Notes: generated by a model not told the origin, from the sequence alone. DNA of 64,000 bases from Agapetus fuscipes (GCA_951799405.1 OX637332.1:19535001-19599000), one strand, 5' to 3'. Positions 45,201 through 52,599 are shown, counted from the stretch's first letter. Translations and numbers: made by a program.

Positions 45201-48200
45201 ACTGACATGTGACCACAAGGGGAAAATGACCCTTTATGACAAATGGCGACCGAGATATGGGGGAACAGGAAATGGGGAAACAGGAAATGGGGAAAAAGCG
45301 ACCATAGAGTAGAAAAGTGCCTAAAGTGTAAAAAAGTGCAAATCAAAGACCCAGGAATAGACTAAAAAACCAAATAAAAGGGGAAAAGTGATTGTTTCTC
45401 TCATAATATGGACTCCAGACATCTCTTCAGAAAACATAATAACATATTTCTCTTATATGGGGAAATTTGAAAATTTGCTGGAGCTGTCAATCTATCTTCG
45501 CATGATATTTGTTTTCAATTTACATGTAGGTACCTCAATGTTTCTTTGCCGACGGCTGCAAAACAACTGATTGCAAATTGGGTGCACACTATCGTTTTGG
45601 GTGCACATGATGTGGATCGCGAATAGATGCTAATGCTCCATCTATGTATTTTATTTATATCGATGTGTGTATGATACATAAATAAAAACCATTTTGAATG
45701 CTAGTGAAAGCTAAGGTAAGTATTAGTAGGATTGGTGGATACGGGGTTATATATGCACATGCACTATAGACTTTATTTTTAACTACCAAAGTTGCCTTGT
45801 TGTAGAATTTTATTGAGAATCACTTAACATTTAATAATGTTGGTGAAATCGAGCATTAGATTAACAATATTTTTATGATGCTGTACCTTTGTGTGATGGT
45901 TCGCAGAAGAGCCATGACACGATCATCACGGAAATCATAAGGAAAACTGCGAGTCCACTCTCCCAGGAGGCGAATCAAAGATGTCATCTCCGATAAGGCC
46001 ACTTCTGCAGCTGCAGCACCCGGAACTGTTATCTAAAAATATTGATCACATATTTTTAACATTGTCACATTCATCAAGAGTATTATAGTACCTATTTAAA
46101 AATCAGTAGGAACTGTTATGCGGTAGGAGTATGAGTTTCCTATGACCCGTCTTAACCTTTTTCCCTGCTACTATCTGAAAGCATCTCTATTCATACATAT
46201 TGTTAGGCATTTTAAAAGATATTCTTTGTAAAATTTTCAAATACTCTTATGTAGTCTCATAAATATAAAGCTGTATTTGAAAATGTCTACTTTAACTACT
46301 TTGTCATGCATAAACTTTAAGTTATTTACTACATTACATTATTGACTACTCAGATTGTTCCAGTAATATTCAGCATTTTCATCAATTAGTGAAAATGCTG
46401 AATGACTGATAGGTTGGTATGCGGCTGACCACCCATACTGTAAAAAATGGTTCACTTTGCCAATGTCACCCCTGCTTCAGGGAAGGTCGGCAAGAGTTGC
46501 AGGGCTTATGTTCATTTGAGATTGGGTTTTTTATATTGTAGGTCCACATGCGGCATGTGTAAGCGCGAAATTATGCATGTCTGCTTGTGGGAATGCATTT
46601 AATATGAATCTCAAATGATACATATCTTTGCAGCTTAGATTTAGATTTAGATACGGTCAAACATTGAACGTCAAGCAGATTGACATTGGTAGTATAACCA
46701 ATCAATACCTCAGTTGATAGAATTCATGTGTTCAAAACTAAAAAGGTGGGGTTCAAATCACACCAAAAGTGTAAAGCATGAATTCCCATTTCAGTGTTTC
46801 CTTCTAACACAAATCGTCATATTGACAATGATTACTCGCGTTTACAATAAATGAGAAGTGGACATTAAGTTGAGTGGTTGGCATAAGGCCGACTCTCTTA
46901 TTTGTGAAAATAAAGTTTTCACTCCTAAAATGGCATTCGGAAGCAATGGGACACTGTATGTGCAGCTTAGTTACGAAGTATATAATATGTTATACCTGTC
47001 CACCAGTGGTATGCCGCCGACATAGTGTAGCCAGGAGTTCATGTGGACGCACATACAGCCGACTGCACAGCAAGAAAGCAAAGAGGAAGGATCTGTCTGC
47101 ACCGGGACGAAGTAGATCTATGAGAGCATCCAGGGAGCCTGACACAAGCTGCCCATCTCTATACTCCAGCTCACTAACCACCATACCAGCTCCACCGCCA
47201 GACTGAGGGAAACAAACAAACAAACAAACATTAAAACGGGAAATTAATCAAGCTAAACTAATCCGTAGTCTAGTGGTTAACACTTCTGACTCGTAATGGA
47301 AGGTTGTGGGTTCGAATCCCGCCGAAGCACAAAAATATATACCATTTATATTTTCAAATACTCGTATGCACTTTGCTGGGTGAAAAATTCATATGCCTTT
47401 GCCAAAGATCGGTCACTAAAACGTCCATCCAGCCTTACAGCAACTAAGTCTTGCTTGAGAATTGGCGCCTTCTTCAGCGACGACCAAGCTCGCAGAGGGC
47501 TCTTGAGGTGTGATTCATACAGAAACAGCGCTCACCAAATAAATCATCCTAATATTATTACTATTATATTAATCACCTAACTTAGACAAAAATTACGAGG
47601 TACAAGTATAAATGAGAATTATAAAGCATAGTGAGTCTTTCCAAGCCATGTTTGAAAAACACTTCAAAATGCAAAAGGGAAGGATGCACTTCTTCATCTT
47701 ATTCTTCATTACTGAGAGTTGTGGAAGCAATCATTCTTCTACAGTTCTGCCTTGACTGCACTGCACACAGCTCTCACACTGCTTGCTGCTGTCTTCATTT
47801 GATCAGTCCACCATTCGTGGAATCTTCCTCTCTTTACCTTTTCATCCATACTATCAGATCACAATAAGTTATCATCTTCATTGTCACGCGATTCCGATGG
47901 AGTGAAGAATACGCTGCATAACCATTATTTTTTATTAATTTTAAATATACAGAAAAGCATTATATACTTGCGAGTATGTAGGGCGAGATCCTAGTTCTGT
48001 ATTACATGTTTAAAAATCCATTCACAAGAATTGTAGACGGACTCAGAAGTAACTTGATATTTTTGCAGACTACCAACAACTTCACACTTTCCACAGAAAC
48101 CAAATACCAAATCATAAACTATTTTTTCATCACAATGCTCTATAATGCTGTGCATGCGGGGAGTGGGGAAGCCAAAACTGGAATGGCTTTATGACTTTCA

Positions 48201-51200
48201 GCGGACTGCAGTGCAAAAGTGGTTGTCATCAGGCTTGGAAAAGATTGCAAGAGGTTTGCATTCAGAAGTGGAAAGAGACATGCTTAACCCCTCATATCCG
48301 ACTCACACATGTATGCACCTCGTTCAGAGGTAATTCATAACACAAGAAAAAATACGTAATAATAGATGAAACTTACAGAAGACTCGTCGGGGTTCGGTCC
48401 TTGGTTGAGAGGGGCAGGTCCACCTCCGTTCATAACTCCTCGCTTGCCCGCCTTGCCCCCAGGCGGAGAGTGGCCCGTCTGGAACCAAACATCACAGCAA
48501 TCAATACAAATTCTCATGAAGGGGAAGATCGAAGGTCAAAGAAATAATCCCTTGTGGCTTTGCAATGAGAAGAAGAATTTAGACGAGGTGTTCTGCGTTG
48601 TCCGAAACAAAGAGACCATCTCTAAAGTGGTAGTCAAGGTCGAGAATACAAGTCAAGAAATATTAAGATAAAAAGAAGAAAGAAGTACATGATGCTAATT
48701 GAGTCATACTTCGATAAGATACATTTTACCTTATAGCATCCCCACATGTTTTTCAATGTCTTCATTTAAGGCTGTTATTAAAAAAAAATCCCGTTGTTTT
48801 TAAATATATTATGTTTCTTAAACTTTAAGGCCTTAGTAAAAGAGTGACATTAATAAATAAAATCCCGCGTGTTTACTAATTTTTTATCTAAATTTTAAAG
48901 TTAGTTTAAAAATGTGAACAAAAGAGTTTTTTGGAATTTTTTTGTGGCGTCATTTTTTAAGTTATATAAAAAAAACTAACTTTATAATTTGTATAAAAAA
49001 TATTTAACACGCATGATTTTTTTATCAATGTCACTTTTTTACTAAGGCCATAAAGTATAAGAAACATATTTTTAAAAACAACGGGGGTTTTTTTTAATAA
49101 CAGCCTTAACGCTCGTATAAAAAATAAGATCAATTACTGCGTGATGCACTACGTTGCGTTGCGTTTTTGAAACTAAACAAGTACTGAAGTTTTATTTCAT
49201 AGTTATTTTCCACATTTTTTTGTGACGCATTAGTAAAATGCAGCGGTATTTTATTTGTTAAACGCGTGATTGGTCATGAACAAAAACAAAAAAATCGCTA
49301 AATCCGCGATACATCCGATGTTACTTGCATAGTAAATTCCTTACAACGTGAAACAATGGAAATGCTTAGCTTGCATTGTTTTTTAACCTTGAACCATTGC
49401 TCAATGACAAGATGAATTTCCAAAATTAAATGTTTTATTACATAATCAATGAATATTTTTTCGTAATTTTGTTACAACGTTTATGAATTCATTATTAACA
49501 ATTTTTTAACATACACGTTCAAACCTGTATAAATACATGTTCAACTATTAAAATCAACCTGAAGATATAAGTATACATAAATTTACAGTGTGCAAATAAA
49601 TAACTAAAGGACTTCCCGTCGAGACACAATTACATTTTTTTTTATTTGATTCGAGTCTTCCTTTATCCACATATCTGTTCAACATTTGGAAATCTCATCA
49701 CTTCATTCAATTCCTTACTTACCATGCCATATTTTAGGAGATCAAGCCTTGACGGTGTTTCCTCACAGTATTTGGAACACGATTTCATACCATTTTGATG
49801 AAGAAGAAAAGGAAAGCACCAAAAAAGAATAGAAGACCCGCTTTTGTAATGAATCATATGGGAAGCGCCTTATATATACAATACTGTATTTACGAAAATG
49901 CGCAATATGATACTTTTGTCGAAGATCGGCGATCATTAGAGCTTTTTTTAACACTTGACGATGCAGTTCTAAAAGGCAATTTCATGTTTATACAAAACAA
50001 TTATTATGTTTCTTTTATTACAATATCCCTCGGCGTTTTTGAGTCACTCTGCCCTCAATCTTTCTTTATATGATAAGGTAGAGCAGGCGGTTATTTTTCG
50101 TTCCTCATAACTTGCTTTCAGCATTATCTTTTTGACGATCAGGAAGAGATCTTTCAAGTTCTCAGGCGTTGGAGGATTTCGGATCATACATCAGATCCGT
50201 AAAGTTTTTCGGCGAACATATTTCAAACGCTTTTATCCTGCTCTTCAGTGCTTGTGTGAGCGTCCGTCACTCCATTCCATAAAGAGCAATCGGGAATACA
50301 TAGCATTTCACAATACGCGTACACTACTCAAGGTTGAAATTTCTGCATGACTGGACTTTATACATCTTAGCAAAGACATTACTCGCTGCTGTAATATGTA
50401 CCCAAAATATACAACTTTAAGCTCGGACATTGCGTTTTGCCAAAACGTGTATAAACTAAAATAGTGCCTATAAAGGGCGTTTCAGATTCCATGCATAATT
50501 GGCAAAACGCTATGGTTGAATAGAGCACCTACTGACTTCTTGATACATTCTGTTGACTACACATCTTAGAAAACAACGCTCAAATAAACTTACAACGCTC
50601 GAATACAATTCACCAACCTATTTTGCCTGGTCAGGAACAGGTATTAACGTTTTTAAGTAATAATTCATTATTTAATATTTTTAATGAATTATTAATTAAC
50701 AATTACCCAATGGCATCTGTCGAACCAGGGGTTGAAGTTATTGTCGATAGGACACGACGCAGGCGGGGTTCGAACCGGCGCTAGTGTCAATAACGCAAAT
50801 TCTATAGCCATGTCTTATCCCTCAACCATCTCTGCGACAGCGTAATAGTATTAATGGTACTGTAGACTTCGTTGGTAATTCCTTGACTTATAGGTTGGTA
50901 TGAGGCTGACCACATATACTGTAAGAAAAATTGTTTATGTTGCCAATTGCTACCCTGTTTCAGGAAAACTCGGCAAGAGTTGCAGTGCTTATGTTCATTT
51001 GAGATTAAGCTTTTTATATTGTAGGTCCACATGCGGCATGTGTAAGCGTGAATTTATACGTGTCTGCTTATGGGAATGCATTTAATATGAAATTAATCTA
51101 ATCCAAGTTACAAAGATATGTAACATTGGGGATTCACATTATATGTATTCTAACAAGCAAAACTAAGGGATATCCAAAAAATCCATATCCGTATCCGAAA

Positions 51201-52589
51201 CCGAAGCAATATTCTTATCTATAATCTAAGTTGCAAAAATATATTACATTCGAGATTCATATCAAATGCTTTCCTACAAGCAGACACGCATAAGTTCGCG
51301 CTTGCACATGCCGCATGTGAACCTACAACGTTAAAACCCAAATCTCAAATGTACATACACCCGCAGATCTTGCCGACCTTCCCTGAAACAGAGGTGATAT
51401 TGGCAAAGTGAACCATTTTCTACAGCAAGGGTGGTCAGCTGCATACTAACCTATAAGTTAAGGAACATACACAACGAATTACATTTTAAAACTAACAATC
51501 TTAAATTTAAGGCGTGTTATAAAGCTAAATCTGCCGTTTTTGTTTCTTGCACTTTATGGTCTTAGCAAAATAGTTACAGTAATGAAAAAAATCAAGAATG
51601 TTTCTTATTGAAAAACTGAAACTACTAAATGAATTAAATTTTAATTAAATCAAAGAACACAGTTTTTCCATATTTACTCAAAAACTATTGACATTATAAA
51701 AAAAATGTTGAGTACGGAACCTAAACAATGTATAGTTCTGTAATTAAAAAGCAAAAAAAACAAAATTCCAAAATACAGCAAACACGAAAAAAAAGCTAAA
51801 AATGTAAAAAAATGCGTTTTTTTAAATATTTTTTTGTGGTGGCAATTCTTAAGTAATATATTTTGTTCAAGCTTTATAATTAAGATTAAAAATTAATAAA
51901 CGTGCTTGATTTTTTTCATTACTGTAATTATTTTGCTAAGACCATAAAGTGTAAGAAACAAAAATGGCACATTTAGCTTTATAACACGCCTTAATACATC
52001 TTTGCAACTTATGTAGATTACAGTGTTACGCCACACACGACTAATTGAAGGCCCTGGATTTCGCCTCCCGTCGAACTCCTTGACAAAACTTAAACCTACA
52101 CGCTGATTGGCTGGCGTTCGACAATACACCGGCCGATCCAAATTAATTATAAGATCTGACAAATATTATTTCAATAAAAAGCGGGGAATTTGCTTCCTTG
52201 ATGGTCGGCCTGTTGGCCCGAAGTGTTTAATGACTGTGGGCCCGCTGGCCAGGGTTGTTGAGAGTCTGCAATCTTGTACATTGCCAAATTGCAAAAGAGA
52301 ATAAAGAAAGTCAAATACAAATAAATAAAACAAGTCTTCCTCGATAATCGATAAAGGGTATCAATAGATGGGTATGGGGATGGGGATGGTAGTACTGTGA
52401 ATCCGCTACGGATGCAGCTTTTCGATTGGAGCCGTGGAATCGCTTAGGGTGCAGGGGTAGGGGTATGATGGGTGTGTATGAACTTACGAGAAAGCAGGTC
52501 CTGGGGGGAGGTGGGGGTGGTGTCTTCCGATGACAACCGCTGCACGCTGCGGCCTCGTTCAGTTTGCTTGCGTAGTAGTACATAGCCAT
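33118..52589 (-). CDS. RASGEF1: RASGEF1-family Ras guanine-nucleotide exchange factor gene (nine exons placed, one missing)
   Basis: Cytoplasmic exchange factor that loads GTP onto small Ras-family GTPases. Coding exons in order: 52488-52589, 48377-48478, 46996-47202, 45887-46032, 41165-41309, 40765-40995, 40529-40672, an unseen exon, 33656-33807 and 33118-33200. All have GT/AG borders and compatible phases. The REM module shows ELEYRDGQLVSGSLDALI and EWTRSFPYDFRDDRVM. The catalytic domain shows FVGPEEFVQAFVQ, NLEAYADWFNRLSYLVATDV and ECFNLGNFNSLMAIVSALN. The C-terminus ends MELASYEREAPYDHSEKERY. These are family signatures of RASGEF1 (1A/1B/1C in vertebrates, one gene in insects). The visible exons encode about 435 residues. 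Introns hold DIRS copies 3 and 4, SINEs and foldback elements. Confidence 0.9.
33258..33380. mobile_element. Small MITE with GTTATTCACA termini (copy b)
   Basis: 123 bp inside the last RASGEF1 intron. Termini are CAGGGTTATTCACA and, read inward, CGGTGTTATTCACA. Related to 17312-17416. Confidence 0.6.
33656..33807 (-). CDS. RASGEF1: RASGEF1 penultimate exon
   Basis: Acceptor TTGAATTTCAG, donor CACG|GTAAGT. The 152 bp encode VSGNRINLDKCRALARQVSE, then VSRHEATWQYLLASSVLTEH, the end of the catalytic RasGEF domain. Its first base completes a codon begun in an upstream exon that is not visible, so that exon must end with two extra bases. Confidence 0.9.
33830..35045. other. RASGEF1 intron sequence
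   Basis: AT-rich. No exon with RasGEF signatures, and no element that I can name. Confidence 0.5.
35050..35640 (+). pseudogene. RTE-like LINE fragment split by an S1 SINE
   Basis: Left piece (35085-35160) reads GVRKGCVMSPWLFNIVMD. The right piece (35485-35640) reads RKVWMDQIS and KRTACMKKVMT. Both belong to the family at 54953-57356. The SINE at 35165-35475 lies between them, and most of the thumb region is deleted. Confidence 0.7.
35165..35475 (-). repeat. tRNA-derived SINE, family S1
   Basis: Minus copy. From the 3' end: ATTAGGATGATTTACTTGGTGAGCGC, AAGCCCTCTGCAAGCTTGGTC, CAGTTGCTGTAAGGCTGGATAG. The tRNA-like head is GCCGGGAATCAAGCTCACGACC to GTTAACCACTAGACG, with B and A boxes in complement. 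Very similar to the plus copy at 47265-47575. Confidence 0.8.
35810..36070 (-). repeat. R1 repeat copy
   Basis: Full-length minus copy with an (ATCTAA)n tail at 35812-35830 and head complement CATACCAACCTATCAGTCAAGG at 36048-36069. Confidence 0.8.
36075..36195 (+). repeat. R1 repeat copy, internally deleted
   Basis: Plus copy next to the minus copy. It has AAAATGGTTCACTTTGCCAA and then jumps to the tail block GTGACTGCTTGTGG..AATCTTAAATG. Confidence 0.65.
36666..36684. repeat. Conserved DIRS hairpin, copy 3
   Basis: Identical 19-base stem-loop at the border of the internal complementary region. Confidence 0.8.
36818..38455 (-). CDS. DIRS RNase H C-terminal part + tyrosine recombinase, open
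   Basis: 545 residues. About 1-75 are RNase H (ILVQSDNTTVVAYIRK, LPGRYGDADHLSRG). About 85-215 are the usual linker with FGVPDIDLFAS, FPPPNLIPRILRHL and YLLVVPRWQR. About 225-545 are the recombinase: LSGWRASPLNTYKPAWQRWC, LLLSSGRRVHDLTLL (Arg), GSTRSAVGSL (Arg) and NTFRKYYQKE (Tyr). The usual His of the HxxR box is Gly here. A single stop (QQKK* at about 38474, Trp-to-TAG) separates it from the upstream LTTDASD half in the same frame. It is the best recombinase in the window. Confidence 0.88.
   Translation of the reverse strand: MFGVFATLQRTAHDLSGSEILVQSDNTTVVAYIRKEGGTRSKTLLNLTRDLLTLADQWEISLTAQYLPGRYGDADHLSRGRSPPEWHLLPTATKAIFNHFGVPDIDLFASTMAHMSSTYVSRDSTDSCAIFQNAFSRHWLYNVGRIFPPPNLIPRILRHLNGATGTYLLVVPRWQRVFWRPDLIRRSLVPPMQIPNLVSVLINTSTGNPPPRIQDLEMEVWKIGTGDSILNPWNAEEKRLFLSGWRASPLNTYKPAWQRWCRWILANNTHPNTPSPNQLARYLAQLFINEKLSYRTMLVHKSAIVTFCNAMMENNLSSDFLEKLNLKALKALAMVKINPPKSPVWNRQIVRDWLVRNTPRSDSLYEVACRTAILLLLSSGRRVHDLTLLNITEGNILDEGTSIVLIPFFRSKTDTLKHRQSNRRLLESKEHNVNPVFWIRKLIELSRERRSGQNLYNLFISTRVQVKAAARTIIGGWVKNTLKSAGVEATPGSTRSAVGSLNPIDNILERGNWKKENTFRKYYQKEMLKHTATEDLSLFQPVNIK
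38474..39468 (-). pseudogene. RT C-terminus and RNase H start with 186-bp triplication, DIRS copy 3
   Basis: RT palm end ([12 protein letters not shown], near 39395, in one frame) and RNase H start (HFLTTDASDLAWGATLDD) in another. Between them, three units of 62 residues repeat in frame (FLPEARGIVPLTSSNTDFSK..). Each unit has the 7-base deletion that breaks the RT-to-RNase H frame. Ends at a TAG in RNase H. Confidence 0.8.
38670..39227. repeat. Three tandem 186-bp units in DIRS copy 3
   Basis: GGTGA(C/T)AGGTGCTTCAGTGG at 38670, 38856 and 39042, spaced by exactly 186. The same segment is repeated in copies 1 and 2. Confidence 0.9.
39497..39696. other. Assembly gap (200 N)
   Basis: A round-number run of N, so the true length is unknown. 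Left neighbour is DIRS copy 3 RT sequence, right neighbour a Penelope-like C-terminus. The missing RASGEF1 exon and the 5' half of the DIRS copy may lie here. Confidence 0.95.
39697..40095 (+). mobile_element. Penelope-like element 3' end
   Basis: The first 160 bases encode the tail of a Penelope-type protein: REAIEIYKNKNFNRKEECLK, then LNKTWLSTI and a stop at about 39856. The REAIEI..NFNR..W pattern is the usual end of the GIY-YIG endonuclease region in this class. The next 230 bases include ACGCATAAAAGACATCG and a CCGAAGA..GACGAAACG arrangement like the terminal-repeat ribozyme region of Penelope elements. Everything upstream is in the gap. Confidence 0.65.
40096..40528. other. RASGEF1 intron sequence
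   Basis: No coding motif or named repeat. Confidence 0.45.
40529..40672 (-). CDS. RASGEF1: RASGEF1 catalytic-domain exon
   Basis: 144 bp, phase 0 at both ends. Acceptor ATATTTTTCAG, donor ACT|GTAAGT. Encodes SLKTKQRARVLEHWVLCARE and ECFNLGNFNSLMAIVSALNM to SRLKKT, the structural core of the RasGEF domain. The following residue is expected to be Trp from the missing exon. Confidence 0.95.
40765..40995 (-). CDS. RASGEF1: RASGEF1 catalytic-domain start exon
   Basis: 231 bp, phase 0 at both ends. Acceptor TATTTTCTAG, donor AAG|GTAACA. Encodes ADVLATGLTPLALARQLTLV, then FVGPEEFVQAFVQ and NLEAYADWFNRLSYLVATDV. Separated from the next exon by a 92-base intron. Confidence 0.95.
41165..41309 (-). 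CDS. RASGEF1: RASGEF1 linker exon
   Basis: 145 bp. Acceptor AAAATTACAG, donor CAG|GTAAAG. One base completes an Arg codon, then CAAEDMASVRDEVSTMLQKL and LERYEESLLQVPP. Helical linker between the REM module and the catalytic domain. Confidence 0.92.
41930..41948. repeat. Conserved DIRS hairpin, copy 4
   Basis: Same 19-base stem-loop as in copies 1-3, at the same place. Confidence 0.8.
42083..43880 (-). pseudogene. DIRS RNase H and recombinase, copy 4, one frameshift
   Basis: A 466-residue frame (42480-43880) holds RNase H (LTTDASDLAWRATLDD, WHSNRKEMFSVFATLQRT, ILIQSDNKTVVAYIRK, PGRYNGDADHLSRG). The recombinase runs through LLLSSGRRVHDLTLL to FFGSKTD. An insertion of about four bases near 42505-42512 shifts the frame. 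The C-terminal part (146 residues, 42083-42523) then carries GSTRSAVASLNWLENYPI and NTFRKYYQKE. A deletion joins WKIGAG to ASTLNTYKP. Otherwise close to intact. Confidence 0.87.
43881..44043 (-). pseudogene. RT remnant across a deletion, DIRS copy 4
   Basis: Reads KSSLEVWTSLGAPNHILK then directly TKLCQLYGEKRST, so about 265 residues of RT including YLDD are missing. The joint lies near 43996. It keeps the ancestral 7 bases (GGTGAAAAGAGG in complement). Confidence 0.85.
44069..45145 (-). pseudogene. DIRS gag-like protein, copy 4, one nonsense codon
   Basis: Two parts in one frame, 44900-45145 and 44069-44860, separated by a Gln-to-TAG change after EEEEEA. The start-codon region present in copy 2 is deleted, so reading begins at SQKRGYETSGSDSPPRRQKR. 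The sequence is about 95% like copy 2 by eye. Confidence 0.85.
45440..45886. other. RASGEF1 intron sequence
   Basis: No exon or named repeat. Confidence 0.45.
45887..46032 (-). CDS. RASGEF1: RASGEF1 REM-module exon 2
   Basis: 146 bp. Acceptor ATATTTTTAG, donor AAAG|GTACAG. Encodes ITVPGAAAAEVALSEMTSLI and EWTRSFPYDFRDDRVMALLR, the second half of the RasGEF N-terminal domain. Ends with two bases of an Arg codon. Confidence 0.93.
46404..46660 (+). repeat. R1 repeat copy
   Basis: Full-length plus copy inside a RASGEF1 intron: TGATAGGTTGGTATGCGG head, GGTTCACTTTGCCAATGTCA, tail GCAGCTTAGATTTAGATTTA. Confidence 0.8.
46690..46985 (+). repeat. tRNA-like SINE candidate followed by R2 repeat
   Basis: A head with CTCAGTTGATAGAATTC and GGGGTTCAAATCACACC resembles A and B boxes. 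From 46873 the R2 block GTGGTTGGCATAAGGCCGAC runs to GTGCAGCTTAGTTACG. R2 may simply be the 3' part of this SINE. Confidence 0.45.
46996..47202 (-). CDS. RASGEF1: RASGEF1 REM-module exon 1
   Basis: 207 bp, phase 0 at both ends. Acceptor TTTCCCTCAG, donor CAG|GTATAA. Encodes SGGGAGMVVSELEYRDGQLV, GSLDALIDLLRPGADRSFLF and LCSRLYVRPHELLATLCRRH, the start of the RasGEF N-terminal domain. Confidence 0.95.
47265..47575 (+). repeat. tRNA-derived SINE, family S1, good representative
   Basis: A box in GTCTAGTGGTTAACAC, B box GGGTTCGAATCCCGCC at 47308-47323, then a tRNA-unrelated body (TGCTGGGTGAAAAATTCATA, CAGCCTTACAGCAACTAAG). The conserved end is GCTCGCAGAGGGCTCTTGAG..CAGCGCTCACCAAATAAATC. Not a tRNA gene: the second half does not fold into an acceptor stem. 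Confidence 0.85.
47580..48376. other. RASGEF1 intron sequence
   Basis: No exon with family signatures. Short open frames only. Confidence 0.45.
48377..48478 (-). CDS. RASGEF1: RASGEF1 exon 2, low-complexity N-terminal region
   Basis: 102 bp, phase 0 at both ends. Acceptor TTTGGTTCCAG, donor TCT|GTAAGT. Encodes TGHSPPGGKAGKRGVMNGGG and LNQGPNPDESS, a Gly/Pro-rich disordered stretch. Placed by splice sites and phase, as it lacks domain homology. Confidence 0.75.
48770..49105. mobile_element. 336-bp foldback element with TTAA target sites
   Basis: Arms of about 110 bp pair imperfectly: GGCTGTTATTAAAAAAAAATCCCG.. at the left, its complement (..CGGGGGTTTTTTTTAATAACAGCC) at the right. TTAA precedes (48766-48769) and follows (49106-49109). 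No coding capacity. Related to 51511-51990. Confidence 0.75.
49115..50075. other. RASGEF1 intron sequence
   Basis: AT-rich. Open frames around 49663-50073 lack motifs and are not called genes. Confidence 0.4.
50080..50345 (-). pseudogene. Degenerate LINE RT fragment
   Basis: Reads CTRIVKCYVFPIALYGME, a stop (expected Trp), RTLTQALKSRIKAFE, then in another frame IRNPPTPENLKDLFLIVKKI. This matches the region downstream of the RT palm in a LINE group different from the RTE-like copies. Very old. Confidence 0.6.
50610..50865 (-). repeat. tRNA-derived SINE, family S2, with palindromic insert
   Basis: In complement: TTGACACTAGCGCCGGTTCG B-box head, CGACAATAACTTCAACCCCT, GATGCCATTGG, and the end GACCAGGCAAAATAGGTT. 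Between the body and the end lies an AT palindrome (50660-50697, TAATAATTCATTA..TAATGAATTATTA) absent from the other copy. Confidence 0.6.
50880..51115 (+). repeat. R1 repeat copy
   Basis: Plus copy, moderately diverged (CTTGACTTATAGGTTGGTAT head, TCCACATGCGGCATGTGTAA). Confidence 0.75.
51220..51478 (-). repeat. R1 repeat copy
   Basis: Minus copy, facing the previous one tail to tail. Includes GCATGCCGCATG-type block (CACATGCCGCATGTGAACC) and head complement ACCTATAAGTTAAGGAAC. Confidence 0.75.
51511..51990. mobile_element. 480-bp foldback element with TTAA target sites
   Basis: Arms of about 100 bp: GGCGTGTTATAAAGCTAAAT.. at the left, complement ..ATTTAGCTTTATAACACGCC at the right. TTAA flanks at 51507-51510 and 51991-51994. 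Shares an inner CCATAAAGT(G/A)TAAGAAACA block with 48770-49105, so both belong to one family. Confidence 0.75.
51995..52487. other. First RASGEF1 intron, near-exon part
   Basis: GC content rises from about 52200 towards the first exon. No further coding sequence or repeat recognised. Confidence 0.45.
52488..52589 (-). CDS. RASGEF1: RASGEF1 first coding exon
   Basis: ATG at 52587-52589. Encodes MAMYYYASKLNEAAACSGCH, RKT, six prolines, RTCFL, then donor CTC|GTAAGT at 52487. Phase 0 matches exon 2. No in-frame ATG lies closer upstream. The N-terminus is not conserved in the family, so the start is inferred from phase, splice site and the GC-rich setting. An alternative 5' exon further upstream is possible. 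Confidence 0.72.
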
Positions 52590-52599
52590 AAACTGTAGT

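Larger units (their letters stand above)
41701..45439 (-). mobile_element. DIRS-type retrotransposon, copy 4 (RT deleted)
   Basis: Minus-strand element in a RASGEF1 intron, same sense as the gene. The 5' end is at 45439 (TTATGTTTTCTGAAG), the 3' end at 41701, with TTA on both outer flanks. The internal complementary region is at 41949-42050. Almost the whole RT domain is deleted: the overlap start (WTSLGAPNHILK) is joined to the RT end (TKLCQLYGEKRS). Gag, RNase H and recombinase are largely kept. Confidence 0.92.

Noticed and set aside
36420..45439. Endogenous retrovirus or LTR retrotransposon
   Set aside because: Ends are inverted, not direct, repeats. There is no protease or integrase of the DDE type, and a tyrosine recombinase is present. 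This defines DIRS-type elements.
47265..47340. Possible tRNA gene
   Set aside because: Good A and B boxes, but no matching acceptor stem, and the segment continues into a body shared by four other copies. It is a SINE head.
52107..52304. Upstream exon of RASGEF1 or an independent small gene
   Set aside because: The frame is on the opposite strand, lacks splice sites that fit, and shows no conserved motif.
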